A DNA stretch of 64,000 nucleotides from NCBI RefSeq assembly GCF_019429625.1, contig NZ_JAHXRW010000003.1:310001-374000 (forward strand), read 5' to 3'. Shown here piece by piece: positions 58,303-64,000 of this stretch. How positions within the stretch are numbered: the first letter of the stretch is position 1; every line of letters starts with the position of its first letter. Below the pieces are notes generated by a model, which had not been told where the DNA came from, ran no database searches, and saw only the letters and a list, made by a program, of their open reading frames with translations. The stretch comes from Celeribacter sp. PS-C1. GTDB taxonomy: Bacteria > Pseudomonadota > Alphaproteobacteria > Rhodobacterales > Rhodobacteraceae. Position numbers and translations under genes: made by a program.

Positions 58303-59052
58303 TCAGTCAACCCAGAACCCCTGCCCCGCAAATGCCTCCCGCGCGGGCGCGCCGTCAAGATAGCCCATAAACTGTGCTGCGGCGTCCGTGTCATGGCCCG
58401 CGATCATGGCAATAGGATAAACGATGGGCGGATGGCTCTCCGCAGGGAATTTCGCAACCACGCTCACACGCGGTTCTGCAGCAGCATCCGTAGCGTAGAC
58501 GATCCCGTAGGGTGCTTCGCCCAAGGCGACGAGCGCCAAAGCGGCGCGGACATTGTCAGCCTGTGCGACCTGCGGCGCGAGTGTGTCCCAGAGGCCGAGG
58601 TGCTCCAGAGAGGCTTTGCCATAGATGCCCGCAGGCACCGCATCGACCAGCGCCATGGCGAGGCGGTCGTCTCCCAAGGCCTCGGGCAGCGTCTCAATCT
58701 CCATCGCGGCGGCGTCGCCCGTCGCGATCAGCACGATCGCATTGGTCACCAGATCGCGACGTGTGCCCTCGGCCAAAAGACCGTCCTTTTCGAGCACATC
58801 CATCCAGCCGGGATTGGCGGAGATGAAAATATCGGCGGGAGCACCCTGTTGAATTTGCCGCGCGAGCGCCGAGGAACCTGCATAGGAAATCGCCAGATCA
58901 TGGCCGGTCTCTGCCTCGAAAGCGGTTTCGATCTCGCCCAAAGCATTCGTCATGCTGGCAGCGGCGAAGACGGTAATCTGATCGGCAGATAGGGCAGCAG
59001 GCGCGACAAACAGCGCCGCAGCAAAGGCCGCGGACAGGGAACGGATGAGCAT
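58303..59052 (-). CDS. modA: Molybdate-binding periplasmic protein ModA
   Basis: 249 residues. Signal peptide (LFVAPAALSA), then ITVFAAASMTNALGEIETAFEAE, the oxyanion-binding Ser residues in AGSSALARQIQQGAPADIFISAN, and GIYGKASLEHLGLW / APYGIVYATDA. ModA delivers molybdate or tungstate to ModBC. Those genes are missing here: the next gene downstream on this strand is the YbjN-like gene. ModE lies upstream. GGAGATC precedes ATG 59052. Confidence 0.93.
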   Translation of the reverse strand: MLIRSLSAAFAAALFVAPAALSADQITVFAAASMTNALGEIETAFEAETGHDLAISYAGSSALARQIQQGAPADIFISANPGWMDVLEKDGLLAEGTRRDLVTNAIVLIATGDAAAMEIETLPEALGDDRLAMALVDAVPAGIYGKASLEHLGLWDTLAPQVAQADNVRAALALVALGEAPYGIVYATDAAAEPRVSVVAKFPAESHPPIVYPIAMIAGHDTDAAAQFMGYLDGAPAREAFAGQGFWVD

Positions 59053-59067
59053 GTGATCTCCAAATGT

Positions 59068-59146
59068 CTTTCGATATGTTTTTCAAAACATATTGCAAAG
59101 CAACAGGTCGGACGCAAGCAATATTCCTCAATGAACATATCGAAAG
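59068..59146 (-). promoter_or_regulatory. Dyad sites in the modA-modE interval (candidate ModE boxes)
   Basis: A near-perfect dyad ATATGTTTT-TC-AAAACATAT (59074-59093) lies just upstream of modA, and the arm CTTTCGATATGTT (59068-59080) recurs inverted as AACATATCGAAAG (59134-59146). The form (CGATAT ... ATAT-CG) is reminiscent of Mo-box sites bound by ModE, whose gene is adjacent. Confidence 0.5.
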
Positions 59147-59162
59147 CCTGCGGTTCAAAAAC

Positions 59163-59552
59163 CTACGGTGCCAAAAGCGCCTCAATCGCGGCGATGTCGT
59201 CTTGGCCGGCTTGCAAAATGATCTCTTCAAGACGACGATAATGTGCCAGCACGCGTTCGCCCATCTCCGTCAAGGACGCCCCGCCGCCCTGCGCGCCCCC
59301 GCGGCTGGAGTGCACCAATGGCGCACGAAACGCCGCGTTCATCTCCTCAACGAGAGACCAGGCGCGTTTGTAGCTCATCGACATGCCGCGCCCTGCAGCA
59401 GCGATGGAGCCAGTGTCGCGAATACCCTCCAACAAATCGGCCTTGCCCGGCCCGAGCTTCAAAACATCACCAAAATGCAGTCGAAGCCGCAGGCGGATCG
59501 GTGAGGGAGTTGCGGGCAGCGCATCTGAGGGAGGGCGTTGTGCGTTGGACAT
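59163..59552 (-). CDS. ModE-type molybdate regulator, DNA-binding domain only
   Basis: 129 residues. The winged helix-turn-helix matches ModE: LRLHFGDVLKLGPGKADLLEGIRDTGSIAAAGRGMSMSYKRAW (key part SIAAAGRGMSMSYKRAW), followed by SSRGGAQGGGASLTEMGERVLAHYR. The molbindin domains of full-length ModE are absent, so molybdate sensing must occur elsewhere or in another way. The start at 59552 lacks a good ribosome site; an upstream start at 59657 is possible. Probably regulates the modA gene next to it. Confidence 0.85.
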   Translation of the reverse strand: MSNAQRPPSDALPATPSPIRLRLRLHFGDVLKLGPGKADLLEGIRDTGSIAAAGRGMSMSYKRAWSLVEEMNAAFRAPLVHSSRGGAQGGGASLTEMGERVLAHYRRLEEIILQAGQDDIAAIEALLAP

Positions 59553-59758
59553 GGGCGCACTCTGCCCCGCCGCCCGATCCTGCGCAAGACAGAGGTCAAA
59601 ACAGTGCGGAATGGCCTCCTGAAAATAGGTCAGTCCTTTTAACATTATTTCGCGCACACCCCGCCCCGCGACATTTTATTCACGAAACGTCGGTTTTGCA
59701 GTTGACGCCTGCTGCGGCTGCACATAATGTCCCCGCACGCAATGAAGGACCCCAAGCC

Positions 59759-59809
59759 ATGTCAGGCATCATTCTTGTAGTCGTAGGGAAAACGCGCATG
59801 GGCCGGTGA
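59759..59809 (+). CDS. ilvB leader peptide
   Basis: A 16-residue peptide MSGIILVVVGKTRMGR with six branched-chain codons in a row (Ile, Ile, Leu, Val, Val, Val). AAGGAC precedes the ATG. It lies 94 bases before ilvB and is followed by a terminator, as in transcription attenuation: ribosome stalling at Ile, Leu or Val codons during starvation would prevent terminator formation. Confidence 0.82.
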   Translation: MSGIILVVVGKTRMGR

Positions 59810-59862
59810 CGGTTAACCAGAATGGAACCCATGCGCCCCCGATTGAAACCGGGGGCTTTTTT
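59794..59862 (+). terminator. Attenuator of the ilvBN operon: terminator and competing stem
   Basis: The terminator is GCCCCCG (59835-59841) / CGGGGGC (59850-59856) with TTTTTT after it. An alternative stem pairs GCGCATGGG (59794-59802, within the leader peptide gene) with CCCATGCGC (59828-59836) and shares its last two bases with the terminator. A ribosome at the leader stop would cover the first arm and allow termination. Confidence 0.8.
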
Positions 59863-59902
59863 ATTGCCAAAAACGTAAGTGACGCGTGAGACGGAGAGAA
59901 AC

Positions 59903-61651
59903 ATGACACGTCAGATGACCGGAGCAAAAATGGTGGTTCAAGCCCTGAAGGATCAGGGTGTGGACACGGTATTTGGCTACCCGGGGGGCGCTGTCCTTCC
60001 GGTCTACGACGAAATTTTCCAGCAGAACGACATCAAACACGTTCTGGTGCGCCATGAGCAGGCCGCGATCCACGCCGCCGAAGGCTACGCCCGCTCGACC
60101 GGCAAACCCGGCGTGGCTCTCGTGACCTCTGGCCCCGGCGCGACCAATGCTGTGACCGGTCTGACGGACGCGCTGTTGGACTCGATCCCGCTGGTGGTGT
60201 TCTCCGGTCAGGTGCCGACCTTCATGATCGGCACGGACGGGTTCCAGGAAGCCGACACCATCGGCATCACCCGCCCCTGCACGAAGCACAACTGGCTGGT
60301 GCAAGACACCGACAAGCTGTCCGAGACGATCCATCAGGCATTTCACGTCGCCACCACCGGCCGCCCCGGCCCGGTGCTGATCGACCTGCCGAAAGACGTG
60401 CAATTCGCCGATGGCGAATACACGCCCCCCGCGAAGGCCAAGGTGAGCCATTACAAGCCGCGTGTGAAAGCCTCGATTGAAGAGATCAACAACCTCGTGT
60501 CTCTCATCGAAAAGGCCGAGCGCCCCGTGTTCTACACCGGCGGTGGCGTGATCAACTCCGGCCCCGGCGCGTCTCAGCTGCTGCGCGAGCTGGTGGATGC
60601 CACTGGCTTCCCGATCACCTCGACGTTGATGGGTCTGGGCGCCTACCCGGCCTCTGGCAAAGCCTGGCTCGGCATGCTCGGCATGCATGGTCTCTATGAG
60701 GCCAATATGGCGATGCACGGTTGTGACCTGATGATCAACATCGGTGCGCGGTTCGACGACCGGATCACCGGCCGGATTCAGGATTTCTCGCCGAACTCCA
60801 CCAAAGTGCATGTCGACATCGACCCCTCGTCGATCAACAAGATCATCCGCGTTGACCTGCCGGTCATAGGTGACGTTGGCCATGTTTTGGAAGACGTGCT
60901 CAAGGTCTGGAAATCGCGTGGTCGCAAGACTGCCGATACTTCCGCGTGGTGGAAACAGATCGAAGAATGGCGCGAGGTTCGCTGCCTGACTTACAAACCG
61001 TCCGAGACGGTGATCAAACCGCAATATGCGCTGGAGCGTCTTGAGGCGTTGACCAAGGGTATGGACCGTTATGTCACCACCGAAGTGGGCCAGCACCAAA
61101 TGTGGGCGGCACAGTTCCTGAACTTTGAGGACCCGAACCGCTGGATGACCTCCGGGGGCCTCGGCACCATGGGCTACGGCTTCCCCGCCTCCATCGGTGT
61201 GCAACTGGCGCACCCGGACAGCCTCGTGATCAACGTCGCGGGCGAGGCCTCGTGGCTGATGAACATGCAGGAAATGGGCACGGCGATGCAGTACCGCACG
61301 CCGGTGAAACAGTTCATCCTGAACAACGAACGCCTCGGCATGGTGCGCCAGTGGCAGCAACTCCTGCACGGCGAGCGCTATTCGTCGTCGTGGTCGGAAA
61401 GCCTGCCCGACTTTGTGAAATTGGCCGAAGCTTTTGGCGCAAAGGGCATTCAGGTGTCCGATCCGAAGGACCTGGACGATGCGATCATGGAGATGATCAA
61501 CTACGACGGTCCGGTGATCTTTGACTGCCTCGTCGAGAAGCATGAAAACTGCTTCCCGATGATCCCGTCGGGCAAGGCGCACAACGAAATGCTGTTGGGC
61601 GATGCTTCGACCGAAGGCGCGATCAAATCCGACGGCGCGGTTCTGGTCTGA
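59903..61651 (+). CDS. ilvB: Acetolactate synthase large subunit
   Basis: 582 residues, ThDP-dependent enzyme that makes acetolactate from pyruvate for Val and Leu synthesis (and acetohydroxybutyrate for Ile). The N terminus has VFGYPGGAVLPVYDEIF and the catalytic Glu in VRHEQAAIHAAEGYAR; the FAD-binding middle contains LMGLGAYPASG. The ThDP-binding stretch reads NVAGEASWLMNMQEMG, where the usual GDG/GDA has become GEA. GGAGAG precedes ATG 59903. It is first of the ilvBN operon, controlled by the leader attenuator. Confidence 0.96.
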   Translation: MTRQMTGAKMVVQALKDQGVDTVFGYPGGAVLPVYDEIFQQNDIKHVLVRHEQAAIHAAEGYARSTGKPGVALVTSGPGATNAVTGLTDALLDSIPLVVFSGQVPTFMIGTDGFQEADTIGITRPCTKHNWLVQDTDKLSETIHQAFHVATTGRPGPVLIDLPKDVQFADGEYTPPAKAKVSHYKPRVKASIEEINNLVSLIEKAERPVFYTGGGVINSGPGASQLLRELVDATGFPITSTLMGLGAYPASGKAWLGMLGMHGLYEANMAMHGCDLMINIGARFDDRITGRIQDFSPNSTKVHVDIDPSSINKIIRVDLPVIGDVGHVLEDVLKVWKSRGRKTADTSAWWKQIEEWREVRCLTYKPSETVIKPQYALERLEALTKGMDRYVTTEVGQHQMWAAQFLNFEDPNRWMTSGGLGTMGYGFPASIGVQLAHPDSLVINVAGEASWLMNMQEMGTAMQYRTPVKQFILNNERLGMVRQWQQLLHGERYSSSWSESLPDFVKLAEAFGAKGIQVSDPKDLDDAIMEMINYDGPVIFDCLVEKHENCFPMIPSGKAHNEMLLGDASTEGAIKSDGAVLV

Positions 61652-61722
61652 TGAAACACTTCGGCAAACTCATCCGCCGGGCTCTGGTCGCGCTGGTCGC
61701 GACCTGGGGTCTGGCCGGCTGA
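61651..61722 (+). CDS. Possible 23-residue hydrophobic peptide between ilvB and ilvN
   Basis: The frame MKHFGKLIRRALVALVATWG overlaps the ilvB stop codon (TGATG), a classic coupled start. It is basic at the front and hydrophobic after, a potential membrane peptide or merely a coupling frame. No family known. Confidence 0.4.
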   Translation: MKHFGKLIRRALVALVATWGLAG

Positions 61723-61779
61723 GACCGGGATCTACAAAGATATTCGCCACGCGCCCCGCGTGGATTAAGGGAGAAAAGC

Positions 61780-62346
61780 ATGTCCGCCCTACGTATCCAA
61801 CAAGGCTCCACGAGCCATTCCGCCTATGACCTTCGCGACTACCACGCCGAAGTGATCGAGAAACACACGCTGGCCGTTCTGGTCGACAACGAAGCGGGCG
61901 TTTTGGCCCGTGTCATCGGTCTTTTTTCCGGCCGCGGCTACAACATCGAAAGCCTGACCGTCGCCGAGGTAAACCACGACACCCATCTGTCGCGCATCAC
62001 CGTGGTGACCACCGGCACCCGTGACGTGATTGAACAGATCAAGGCCCAAGTCGGTCGCATCGTGCCCGTGCACGAGGTCCACGACCTGACTGTTGAAGGT
62101 CCCTCAATCGAGCGCGAACTGGCGCTGTTCAAGGTCGAAGGCACCGGCAACAACCGCATCGAAGCACTGCGTCTGGCCGAGATTTTCCGCGCCAATGTGG
62201 TGGACAGCACACTTGAGAGCTTTGTCTTTGAAATGACGGGCACCTCTGAGAAAATCGACGCCTTCGCCGATCTGATGCGCCCGCTGGGTCTGGTGGAAAC
62301 CGCCCGCACGGGCGTCGCCGCTCTGGCGCGTGGCAGCCACGCCTGA
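61780..62346 (+). CDS. ilvN: Acetolactate synthase small (regulatory) subunit
   Basis: 188 residues. An ACT domain (KHTLAVLVDNEAGVLARVIGLFSGRGYNIESLTV) followed by a C-terminal ACT-like domain (ALFKVEGTGNNRIEALRLAEIFRANVVD). It activates the large subunit and confers valine feedback inhibition. GGGAGAAAAGC precedes the ATG. A terminator follows at 62368. Confidence 0.95.
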   Translation: MSALRIQQGSTSHSAYDLRDYHAEVIEKHTLAVLVDNEAGVLARVIGLFSGRGYNIESLTVAEVNHDTHLSRITVVTTGTRDVIEQIKAQVGRIVPVHEVHDLTVEGPSIERELALFKVEGTGNNRIEALRLAEIFRANVVDSTLESFVFEMTGTSEKIDAFADLMRPLGLVETARTGVAALARGSHA

Positions 62347-62367
62347 GACGCAACAAAACGAGACAGA

Positions 62368-62391
62368 GAAAGGGCCCGGTCGGGCCCTTTC
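62368..62391. terminator. Convergent terminator, ilvN / XRE regulator
   Basis: GAAAGGGCCCG (62368-62378) / CGGGCCCTTTC (62381-62391), a perfect 11-bp arm. It serves the ilv operon and possibly the convergent regulator gene ending at 62394. Confidence 0.85.
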
Positions 62392-62393
62392 GC

Positions 62394-63188
62394 TTATCTG
62401 AGCGGCGCGAATTTGTCGAAAAATCCCCGCACCAAAGGCGCGTAAATCTTGCGCTCGTGAATGCCGAGCCGGTGGCGGGATCCGACAAGGACAGAGAGTT
62501 TCGGCTCCAGACGCTCCATGAGGATCGGAGACGGCGCGATGACATCTTGGGTCGAGACCGAGCTGCCGAAGTAGTATTTCGGATTACCGATGTAATTGGC
62601 CTCAAAGCCGCCCAAGACCATCAATGGCACATGATCCATCGTCGCCATAAAGGCAAATCCGACCAGTTGACGAAACACCACCCCGTGAAATACCCGGGCA
62701 GGTGCGGCCCGCGGCAGACCGATCCGGGCGCCCGACGCATAGGGCATATAGCCTCGAATACGCAGGTTGGCACTGTCGTCGTAATAGAACTGCAGAAGTG
62801 TCGTGCTGATCTGGTCGGGCACAAAATAGGACACGCGATGATGCAGGTAATAGCCCGCAGGAAAGGCATCCGGCGCGACTTTGAGCGCATCGACATCGAA
62901 CAGAAAAGAGGACAGCACCCGTGCAGCATCTTCTTTGCTGGCGCGTTCTGTGAGGCAGTCCAGCGGCTCCAACAAGATCCGCGCATCGACGTCGAAATAC
63001 TGGCAAATCTTGGAAAGCACATCAGGGCGCGGAAACGCCTCGCCGTTCAGGTAGCGGTTGAACTGGGTCCGGTTGATGTCGAGATCGCGACAAAGCTGAG
63101 AGATCGAGCTCGCTCGCTTCGAGAGCTGCCTCAAATTCTCTCCAAATATATGGCGCAATTGCGCGGGAGATAATTCCCCTTGCCGCAC
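62394..63188 (-). CDS. XRE-family transcriptional regulator
   Basis: 264 residues. An N-terminal Xre helix-turn-helix (NLRQLSKRASSISQLCRDLDI, NRTQFNRYLNGEAFPRPDVLSKIC) is followed by a 190-residue C-terminal part of unknown fold, rich in Phe and Tyr (AGYYLHHRVSYFVPDQ, IRGYMPYASGARIGLP). That part may bind a ligand. A set of TGACGC repeats in the region upstream could be its own operator. The regulated genes are unknown. Confidence 0.82.
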   Translation of the reverse strand: MRQGELSPAQLRHIFGENLRQLSKRASSISQLCRDLDINRTQFNRYLNGEAFPRPDVLSKICQYFDVDARILLEPLDCLTERASKEDAARVLSSFLFDVDALKVAPDAFPAGYYLHHRVSYFVPDQISTTLLQFYYDDSANLRIRGYMPYASGARIGLPRAAPARVFHGVVFRQLVGFAFMATMDHVPLMVLGGFEANYIGNPKYYFGSSVSTQDVIAPSPILMERLEPKLSVLVGSRHRLGIHERKIYAPLVRGFFDKFAPLR

Positions 63189-63540
63189 GCGTCCCCCCTT
63201 CTATGTACCGGAGTGCCTCATGCGTTTTAAGACATCGCAATTTTCTGCGGCATCCAAGTCAGTACTCAAGCCAATTGACGCCAACCTCCAGGCTGACGCC
63301 AAAGGTCTAAGAGAGGCACAGGAACAATGTTCCCGGTATGAATGGTCCAATTATGCGACTTTAACGCCGCGTTTGATACAGTTTTGTTTCAATCCGCTAA
63401 AATTCAAAGCGATTGACGCGAATTAGCGTCAGCGCGCGTTCGTTTGTGACACATAACTCAGAATATTTTGCGATATCTGCTCGTGCTACAAATGAATGCT
63501 CACATGACGTGATCAATAACGAGTGTTGAAGAGTATTCAC
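63189..63540. other. Intergenic region with TGACGC motif array
   Basis: 352 bases between the XRE gene and the 88-residue gene. Direct repeats TGACGCCAA at 63276-63284 and 63294-63302 (18 bases apart) and a dyad TGACGC-GAATTA-GCGTCA at 63414-63431. AT-rich and apparently non-coding. Confidence 0.5.
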
Positions 63541-63807
63541 ATGGATGGAATTGTTCTCTGGTCCAACCCGGACACGCAGAAGGCGGTGATCTGGTGCAGT
63601 GACCACGCCGATTTGGTTTATGCGTCCGGCGCAGGCGCCATGCTTGGCTCTTTTCAGATGCCGGAACCGGGAACCATGGTCTCGTTCAAAACTCGAATGG
63701 AAAACGGTGTGCGCATTTGCTCCCATTTGACCCCGCTTCAACGACACGTGGCCCCCGAACTGGCTCAAGCGCTGCGCGACTTTGCTGCGAGTATGATCGC
63801 GGCCTAA
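63541..63807 (+). CDS. Hypothetical 88-residue protein
   Basis: It starts MDGIVLWSNPDTQKAVIWCS and continues with a beta-rich segment, MVSFKTRMENGVRIC and a helical C terminus (LAQALRDFAASMIAA). The beginning resembles the strand pattern of cold-shock-like OB folds, but the RNP motifs are missing. Normal codon use. It faces away from the XRE gene across the TGACGC array and might be regulated by it. Confidence 0.65.
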   Translation: MDGIVLWSNPDTQKAVIWCSDHADLVYASGAGAMLGSFQMPEPGTMVSFKTRMENGVRICSHLTPLQRHVAPELAQALRDFAASMIAA

Positions 63808-63818
63808 TTCGCCCTTTT

Positions 63819-64000
63819 TAGAACTCGGGCACGCGCCCGCTCTTGGCGCAGGCCATAAAAAAAGGGGGACCGAACTGGCCCCCCTGAGGTTCGCTGATCA
63901 GGCTCATCATTGATACCGCCCGGTAAGTTTTTTTGCCTGCGGCCTGATCCGCGTCAGGGGCGAACGCATCCACCCCGGAAAAGGAATTCTTCTCAGAACC
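63819..64000 (-). other. Right window edge: hairpin terminator and 3' end of an unseen minus-strand gene
   Basis: GGGGG (63864-63868) pairs with CCCCC (63879-63883), with an A tract at 63857-63863, so it is a terminator for minus-strand transcription entering from the right. A minus frame ending at 63907 would stop 24 bases before it. Another minus frame stays open from 64000 to 63819 through the hairpin. Which one is coding cannot be decided from 180 bases. Confidence 0.45.

Noticed and set aside
59861-61582. Long minus-strand open frame (about 570 codons) opposite ilvB
   Set aside because: It is the antisense shadow of a well-supported gene in GC-rich DNA; no recognisable domain, Arg/His-rich translation.
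63220-63426. 68-codon plus-strand frame between the XRE gene and the 88-residue gene
   Set aside because: It covers the TGACGC repeats and an AT-rich control region, and lacks a ribosome site.
1-64000. CRISPR arrays, rRNA operons, insertion sequences, replication origins
   Set aside because: Looked for regularly spaced repeats, rRNA-like stretches, transposase motifs with terminal repeats and DnaA-box clusters; none seen. The only mobile-element gene is the integrase at the left edge.

Overview
The window looks like chromosomal DNA of an alphaproteobacterium of the Rhodobacterales (Roseobacter/Rhodobacter group). It is GC-rich. It carries DUF2852, DUF2927, DUF6778-like and RSP_7527-like small proteins, a DksA without a complete zinc finger, TRAP transporters of the 2-oxoacid type, a Bpt-type aminoacyl-tRNA protein transferase next to an RDD protein, and Entner-Doudoroff genes. 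The genus cannot be fixed from this stretch.

Layout. 1-850: the edge of an integrated element, with a tyrosine recombinase entering from the left and the 3' end of a tRNA-Val(CAC) gene as the probable attachment site. 850-7345: HU-like protein, Lon (with a heat-shock-like promoter), tRNA-guanine transglycosylase, then a lipid-kinase-like gene overlapping a metallophosphoesterase. 7399-11314: purine permease, a retropepsin-like/RimK fusion, a site-2 protease. 11520-17697: an atypical pyruvate kinase, sufT and sufA separated by a LysR gene and a SatD-type/DUF3307 pair, a TfoX-N protein and tpiA. 17736-25194: flavin monooxygenase, DksA, MoxR ATPase, an H1-like protein, acetyltransferase, DUF2927 lipoprotein, a 54-residue membrane protein, a VWA protein and an M48 protease. 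25201-32262: PIN/RlmI pair, lipoprotein, edd, old-yellow-enzyme gene and eda. 32272-40928: glnE, pepT, GFA enzyme, outer-membrane barrel, DUF2852, RDD, bpt. 41044-52227: a full TRAP transporter (dctPQM) divergent from a histidine kinase/response regulator pair, an arsR-permease-thioredoxin operon, a Hint-domain protein and a second, orphan TRAP binding protein. 52665-57627: MFS transporter, a low-GC patch with an RraB-like gene, and phoX behind an array of Pho-box-like repeats. 57694-59552: YbjN-like protein, modA and modE. 59759-62391: an ilvBN operon with a leader-peptide attenuator. 62394-64000: an XRE regulator, an 88-residue protein, and the edge of a further minus-strand gene.

How genes work together. 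edd and eda lie about 1.4 kb apart with an unrelated gene between them, and each carries the same palindrome (TTAGCGCTAA), so they probably share one repressor. The ilv operon shows a 16-residue leader rich in Ile, Leu and Val, a terminator and a competing stem. The TRAP operon and the adjacent two-component system form a likely sense-and-import unit. The ArsR-permease-thioredoxin genes are translationally coupled behind an inverted repeat.

The least explained candidate system is the SatD-type/DUF3307 pair at 14699-16061. The first protein combines a cyclase-like motif pattern with a C-terminal helix-turn-helix. Its promoter carries a perfect dyad between the -35 and -10 and gives an almost leaderless transcript. 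The partner is a membrane protein whose TTG start overlaps the stop of the first gene.
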